DNA from: Streptomyces sp. LUP47B
GTDB lineage: Bacteria; Actinomycetota; Actinomycetes; Streptomycetales; Streptomycetaceae
Direction of reading: 5' to 3'
Length of the DNA stretch: 64,000 nucleotides
Assembly: GCF_001746295.1 (NCBI RefSeq)
Contig: NZ_MJAH01000010.1
Coordinates: 170,284-234,283, forward strand
Of the stretch, positions 60,265-64,000 are shown one piece after another. The first letter of the stretch is position 1, and the number at the start of each line of letters is the position of its first letter. Both the position numbers and the translations under genes were made by a program. A model generated the notes under the pieces. That model ran no database searches and was not told where the DNA came from. It worked only from the letters and a program-made list of their open reading frames with translations.

Positions 60265-62001
60265 CTACGAACTCGCGCTGGGGCTGGGCGACGGGCTCGC
60301 GGAGGTCTCAGCGGCCGCCACGGTCAGCGTCACGTCGAGCGTCGCGCCGCCCGCGGTGGTGATGCGGAGGACGAAGGTGCCGGTGGTGTCGTCGGAGTAG
60401 AGCTGCGGCAGCTTCAGCAGGCCGTCGGCGTCCGTGGTGAGGCCCGTCAGGGTGCGGACGGTCTTGCCGTCGGCGTCCTTGAAGTAGGGGCCCTTGTCGT
60501 TCTCGGTCGCGTCGTCGGCCGACTTGATCAGGGTGGCGGTGGCGGCGACCTTGTCGGCGACGGCGTCCTTGTAGGTGGCCTTGACCTGGACCGCGTCGGC
60601 GAACTCGGCACCCGGCGTGCAGGTCAGCGCGGTGTCGCTGGTGCGCACGAGGGTGTCGGCGACGCGCTGGGTGACGGTGGCCGTGTAGTCCGGGGCGGTG
60701 ACCGTCCGGCCGATGAGGGCGGCGCGGACCGTGAAGGCGCCGGTGGTCTCGCCCGCCTTGAGCGCGGGTGCGGTGGCCACACCGGCGCTGTCGGTCAGAG
60801 CGGTGGCGACCTTCTCGCCGCCGGTGAAGGCGGCGTCGGTGTCGCCGACGATCGTGAAGCGGATCCGGACCTTGGCCACGCCCTTGCCGGCGGCGTTCTC
60901 GGCCTTGGTGCTGATCTGCTCGGTGAACGCGTCGCCCGCCATGGCGGTGAGCTTCGCAGTGCCCGAGTCCTCCAGGTGGTCCACGGACTGGGTGGGGGTG
61001 GGCGGGGTCGACGGGGCCGGCGGGGTGGGGGTCCCCGACGCGGGCGGGGTGGTCGACGGCGGGGTCGGGCTCGGCGAGCCGGGCGTGCTCGGCTTCGACG
61101 AATGCGGCGTCGAGGGCGACGACGGCGAGGAGTACGAGCCACCGGTGCCACCGTTGCCGCTGCTGCCGTCGCTGCGGTTGCCTGGCATCGTGCCGGTGCC
61201 GTCGGGGACCTCGTAGGTGCCCTTGCGGTAGTACTCCAGCCACGACAGGACGGTGTTCAGGTAGGCCTGCGAGTTGTTGTAGCTGAGGATCGCCTTGTTG
61301 AGGTCACCGTCGGTCGAGAGGTCCCAGCCGTTGCGGCACAGGTAGTGACCGGCGGCAAGGGAGGCGTCGTAGACGTTGTTCGGGTCCTTCACCCCGTCGC
61401 CGTTGCCGTCGCGGCCGGCCCACGCCCAGGTGGACGGGATGAACTGCATGGGCCCGACGGCCGAGTCGTAGGCGCTGTTGCCGTCATAGGCACCGTTGTC
61501 GGTGTCCTTGATGAGCGCGAAGCCGTTGCCGTCGAGCTCCGGGCCGAGGATCTTGGACGTCGTGGTGCCGTCGGCGTCGACGCGGCCGCCGCGGGCCTGG
61601 CCCGACTCGACCTGCCCGATGGCGGCGAGGAGTTGCCAGGGCAGGTTGCAGCCGGGCTTGGACTCCTGGAGTTCGGCCGCGGCCTTCTTGTAGGCGTCGA
61701 GGACGGTCGCAGGCAGGCCCGCCTCGGACTCGACCGGAGTGGAGGTGGCGGTGCCGTCGGTCGGCGCGGGGCTCGGGGTGTTCAGCGGCGGCAGGTCCGT
61801 GTAGTACGGCGAGTTGCCGGTGGCGCTGCTGTCCCCGGTGGTCGCGTCGGGAGAGGGCTGGGCGTCGGCGGCGGTGGATCTGCCGTTGTCGTCGGCCGTC
61901 ACCCCGGGAGCCTGGGAGGCGGACAGTGCCGCGACCGCAGCCGCGGCCACGGCGGTGGTCACCGCTCCCTTGCGCAGCCTCCTGCCGAATTGCGCCGCCA
62001 T
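60265..62001 (-). CDS. Secreted lytic murein transglycosylase with C-terminal Ig-like repeats
   Basis: 578 residues with a signal peptide (residues 1-35). The transglycosylase domain (about 95-270) has LLAAIGQVESGQARGGRVDA with the catalytic Glu, SAVGPMQFIPSTWAWAGRDGNGDG, DASLAAGHYLCRNG and ILSYNNSQAYLNTVLSW. A Ser/Thr/Pro-rich linker (PSSPSTPHSSKPSTPGSPSP) leads to about 230 residues of Thr/Ala-rich immunoglobulin-like repeats, an unusual tail in place of LysM or SH3. The ATG follows AGGAGGGG. Role: peptidoglycan cleavage in growth or spore formation. Confidence 0.92.
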   Translation of the reverse strand: MAAQFGRRLRKGAVTTAVAAAAVAALSASQAPGVTADDNGRSTAADAQPSPDATTGDSSATGNSPYYTDLPPLNTPSPAPTDGTATSTPVESEAGLPATVLDAYKKAAAELQESKPGCNLPWQLLAAIGQVESGQARGGRVDADGTTTSKILGPELDGNGFALIKDTDNGAYDGNSAYDSAVGPMQFIPSTWAWAGRDGNGDGVKDPNNVYDASLAAGHYLCRNGWDLSTDGDLNKAILSYNNSQAYLNTVLSWLEYYRKGTYEVPDGTGTMPGNRSDGSSGNGGTGGSYSSPSSPSTPHSSKPSTPGSPSPTPPSTTPPASGTPTPPAPSTPPTPTQSVDHLEDSGTAKLTAMAGDAFTEQISTKAENAAGKGVAKVRIRFTIVGDTDAAFTGGEKVATALTDSAGVATAPALKAGETTGAFTVRAALIGRTVTAPDYTATVTQRVADTLVRTSDTALTCTPGAEFADAVQVKATYKDAVADKVAATATLIKSADDATENDKGPYFKDADGKTVRTLTGLTTDADGLLKLPQLYSDDTTGTFVLRITTAGGATLDVTLTVAAAETSASPSPSPSASS

Positions 62002-62308
62002 AAAGTGAACCCCTCCTGTGGACGCCCGAGCGCCCTTGTCCGTCTGTCGCTCTCGTCCAGTTGTGACAGTCGAGCCACCCTGGAGGTTGCCCCTGTGACG
62101 CGCGGCAATTCCTGATTCGCACGTTCGACCGAGCTCCCCAGCGCGGTGACCCGTGTGACCCTACGACAACTTCCTTTTCGCGGACACCGGTTCGTGCCCG
62201 ATATTCACCGGTTGGCCATGTTCGATCGGCGCGGGCTCGCGTCGCTCATACTGGACGCACCGATCATCCGGGCCGCCGCCCGGCCAACGCCCGCCGCGAG
62301 GAGCACTG
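62002..62308. promoter_or_regulatory. Divergent intergenic region, transglycosylase and DUF4184 genes
   Basis: 307 bases without a gene. A minus-strand TAGGGT at 62163-62158 may be a -10 box for the transglycosylase, giving a leader of about 150 bases. No known riboswitch was recognised: the c-di-AMP (ydaO) motif, common before such genes in actinobacteria, was looked for and not found. The TTG gene has GAGGAG at its 5' end. Confidence 0.4.
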
Positions 62309-63154
62309 TTGCCGTTCACCCTCAGCCATGCGGCGGCGGTACTGCCCGCGGTACGCACCGACGGAACCGGGCGGAGCCGACTGGTTCCGGCCGTGCTCGT
62401 GGCCGGATCCTTCGCTCCCGACATGACCTATTACGCGGCAAGTGTCGTGCCCGGGGCGATGGAGTTCGGCACCGTCACGCACTCCTTCCCGGGCGTCTTC
62501 ACGATCGACGTGCTCGTCGCCTGGGCGCTGGTGGGTCTGTGGCTGCTGCTGCGAGAACCACTGGTGGCTCTGCTGCCACGAGGGCGACAGGGCAGGGTGG
62601 CGACGCTGCTGCGCTGCGGGTCACCACGCGCGCGCGTGACCGCGGCACTGGCCGTGCGCTGGTACGCCTCCGCCGTCCTCGGAGCACTGACCCATGTCGT
62701 GTGGGACGCGTTCACGCATCACGACCGGTGGGGGATGCGGCTGTTCCCCGTCCTGGGCCGCGAGGTGGCCGGGTCGCCTCTGTACTGGTACCTGCAGTAC
62801 GGCGGTTCGGCGCTGGCCGCGGTGGTGATCGCCGTGTTCTGCGGGTACGCGCTGCGCCGGGCACCCAGGGTGGCCGCGCCGCCCGGTGTCCCTGTGCTGT
62901 CGGCGCGGGACAGGTGGTGGGCTCTGGTCGTGCTCGGCGGGTGTATCACGGTGGGCGCGTTCGAGCGGGCGTCGCGGTGGTGGGCGTACTGGGGCTCCAC
63001 CGCGAAGCCCTGGGAACTGATCCCGGCCCTGTGCTTCGGCGCGGGCGCCGGCCTGGTGCTCGGGATACTGCTGTACGCCGCGGGGGTCAGGCTGTGGCGC
63101 CCGGCCCCGGTGTCCGATGCCCAGGAAGAGACCGGCCTCCCGCTCGCTCGCTGA
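62309..63154 (+). CDS. DUF4184 family membrane protein
   Basis: 281 residues, about six membrane helices. The N-terminus MPFTLSHAAAVLPAV is the hallmark of DUF4184, as is DMTYYAASVVPGAMEFGTVT and WDAFTHHDRWG. The start codon is TTG, preceded by GAGGAG. The predicted function is unknown; some homologs are annotated as metal-dependent hydrolase-like membrane proteins because of conserved His/Asp residues. Its 3' end overlaps a minus-strand gene by 68 bases. Confidence 0.9.
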   Translation: MPFTLSHAAAVLPAVRTDGTGRSRLVPAVLVAGSFAPDMTYYAASVVPGAMEFGTVTHSFPGVFTIDVLVAWALVGLWLLLREPLVALLPRGRQGRVATLLRCGSPRARVTAALAVRWYASAVLGALTHVVWDAFTHHDRWGMRLFPVLGREVAGSPLYWYLQYGGSALAAVVIAVFCGYALRRAPRVAAPPGVPVLSARDRWWALVVLGGCITVGAFERASRWWAYWGSTAKPWELIPALCFGAGAGLVLGILLYAAGVRLWRPAPVSDAQEETGLPLAR

Positions 63155-63509
63155 CGGTGTCCGACGCCGCCATGAACACCGTCATGGTGGGCATCGGACG
63201 GGACCACGGCAGCAGGGTGAGGGCAAGGGCCAGATAACTCAGCGCCAGCTCGGCCCAGAGCCGATGGCCTTGTTCTACGGCATCGCGGCCGCGGCGGGGG
63301 ACACGGTGCCGTAGCTCTGTGGCGGCATGGCGCAAGGTGGCCGTGAAGCGGGCCGGGACTCGGCGCAGGAGTGTCGCCAGGTCGAAGGGAATGCGGACGG
63401 TACTTGCGGCAGCCGCGTGGGCCGGAACGGGACGCTGCGCGAAGAACGGGGCCGGGGCGGCGTACGCCTGTGCGGGGGCCGTCCGGCGGTGGAGCATGCG
63501 TATACCCAT
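63087..63509 (-). CDS. Hypothetical protein with MGIRMLHRRTA start
   Basis: 140 residues beginning MGIRMLHRRTAPAQAYAAPAP, a start shared by a group of Streptomyces proteins of unknown function. Residues 85-110 contain one likely membrane helix (LWAELALSYLALALTLLPW) and TMTVFMAASDTVSERAGG follows. AGGA precedes the ATG. The gene overlaps the end of the DUF4184 gene on the other strand. Function unknown. Confidence 0.65.
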   Translation of the reverse strand: MGIRMLHRRTAPAQAYAAPAPFFAQRPVPAHAAAASTVRIPFDLATLLRRVPARFTATLRHAATELRHRVPRRGRDAVEQGHRLWAELALSYLALALTLLPWSRPMPTMTVFMAASDTVSERAGGRSLPGHRTPGPGATA

Positions 63510-63579
63510 GAGCGCATCCTGGCCGGGGGTGCGGTCGGGGGCGATGTTGTGACACCCACGCGAGTGACAGCCGCGTGCG

Positions 63580-63780
63580 CGGGGCTGAGCTGGGCGCCTA
63601 CGGGGGGTGCCGGATCAGGTTGTCGGGCGGCTGCGACCCGGTGGGGGCTGGTCGCGCAGCTCCCCGCGGGCAACTGCGCTGGGCTGGGACGCGGCGCCTA
63701 CCGGGGAGCCTCGCCGGGTCCTTGTGCGTCTGCAGGCCGGTGGGGGCTGGTCGCGCAGTTCCCCGCGCCCCTAGGTGGGT
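63580..63780. repeat. Two-copy direct repeat of about 99 bp with a conserved Streptomyces core
   Basis: The 31-base core beginning CCGGTGGGGGCTGGTCGCGC is present at 63638-63668 and 63737-63767, 99 bases apart. Surrounding sequences, including GGCGCCTAC at the front of both units, are also similar. The same core, inverted and diverged, lies at 53654-53689. It resembles a repeat often seen between Streptomyces genes. Confidence 0.8.
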
Positions 63781-63792
63781 GCAGTCACCCCC

Positions 63793-63881
63793 GCCACGAC
63801 GGACCGTCCGCCGCACCGCGCGCCACCACGGACCGTTCGCCGTACCGGGCGCCACGACGGGCCGGTGGCCGCGTACGGCGC
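63793..63881. repeat. Three-copy tandem repeat, unit 29-31 bp
   Basis: Units begin GCCACGACGGACCG (63793), GCCACCACGGACCG (63822) and GCCACGACGGGCCG (63851). The first two are 29 bases and the third 31. It is in gene-free DNA. Confidence 0.75.
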
Positions 63882-63890
63882 GCAGGGGCC

Positions 63891-63986
63891 GGGGTGGGGG
63901 GTGTCCGCCCGCAGCGGCCGGCGTCCGTTGCCGAGCCCCGCTCAAGGGACCGAGCCGCCGGACCGAGGACGGACACCCCCCACCCC
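63891..63986. repeat. 17-bp inverted repeat with 62-base loop at the right edge
   Basis: Left arm 63891-63907 begins GGGGTGGGGGGTGTCC and right arm 63970-63986 is its exact complement. It could be a terminator or part of a repeat cluster; the gene it would serve lies beyond the window. Confidence 0.6.
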
Positions 63987-64000
63987 CGCCCCCACCCACC

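Noticed and set aside
62002..62308. c-di-AMP (ydaO) riboswitch before the lytic transglycosylase
   Set aside because: The conserved GGGGA-type and AGGC/CUAAC elements of the motif were looked for and not found.

Overview
The window is about 64 kb of very GC-rich, gene-dense actinobacterial chromosome, almost certainly Streptomyces core. The grounds are: GC above 70 percent with strong third-position GC bias, many GTG starts and one TTG start, Streptomyces-restricted families (DUF397 with an Scr1-type HTH, NAT_N/GNAT_C acyltransferase, DUF3068, SPW_0924 microprotein), a mycothiol-type maleylpyruvate isomerase-fold protein, and a gene order (uvrA, MBL hydrolase, amino-acid ABC transporter, aroQ, terC, terD, uvrB, ogt, gltD, coaE, PAC2, rpsA, hrpB) that from memory matches the uvrA-to-rpsA interval of Streptomyces coelicolor. 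No prophage, insertion sequence, CRISPR, tRNA or rRNA was seen.

Layout. 1-5.5 kb: the 5' part of uvrA (minus), two small enzymes and a three-gene polar amino-acid ABC operon. 5.5-10 kb: aroQ, an S66 peptidase, an MHS-type MFS transporter, a Ca2+/H+ antiporter and a small unknown protein. 10-14 kb: a tellurium-resistance-like block, with terC behind a yybP-ykoY manganese riboswitch, a TerD/pseudo-FtsK fusion and a TerD protein. 14-19.5 kb: uvrB, an MHYT membrane protein, a secreted glycerophosphodiesterase, ogt and the remains of a formaldehyde dehydrogenase. 19.5-30.6 kb: pseudouridine salvage (psuG-psuK), methyltransferase, corA with two DnaA boxes upstream, CBS protein, uridine-kinase-like protein, an orphan gltD, and a divergent AhpD-like/MocR pair. 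30.7-33.2 kb: a WhiJ/AbaA-like regulatory set (DUF397, Scr1 HTH, HATPase, small unknown). 33.4-43 kb: ABC exporter, DUF899, P450, deaminase, FUSC protein, nucleotidyltransferase, RidA-GNAT. 43-46.1 kb: hydantoin racemase, NCS1 permease and divergent FCD-GntR regulator with a clear operator. 46.1-51.9 kb: peptidase, family 5 uracil-DNA glycosylase, S4 protein, DoxX and others. 51.9-63.5 kb: coaE, PAC2, rpsA, hrpB, DUF3068, lytic transglycosylase, DUF4184. The last 0.5 kb is repeats.

How it works together. DNA repair is the main theme: uvrA, uvrB and ogt each carry the RecA-independent damage promoter TTGTCAGTG-N8-TAnnnT (the PafBC-type motif of mycobacteria), and a uracil-DNA glycosylase is nearby without it. 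Fifteen genes have a TAnnnT-like -10 box only 6-8 bases before the start codon, so leaderless transcription appears common here. The most mechanistically interesting sites are the Mn2+ riboswitch, whose P1 strand can also cover the terC Shine-Dalgarno, the palindrome on the promoter of the WhiJ-like locus, and the GntR operator. No wholly new multi-gene system was identified; the strongest unexplained proteins are the TerD/pseudo-FtsK fusion and several lineage-specific unknowns.
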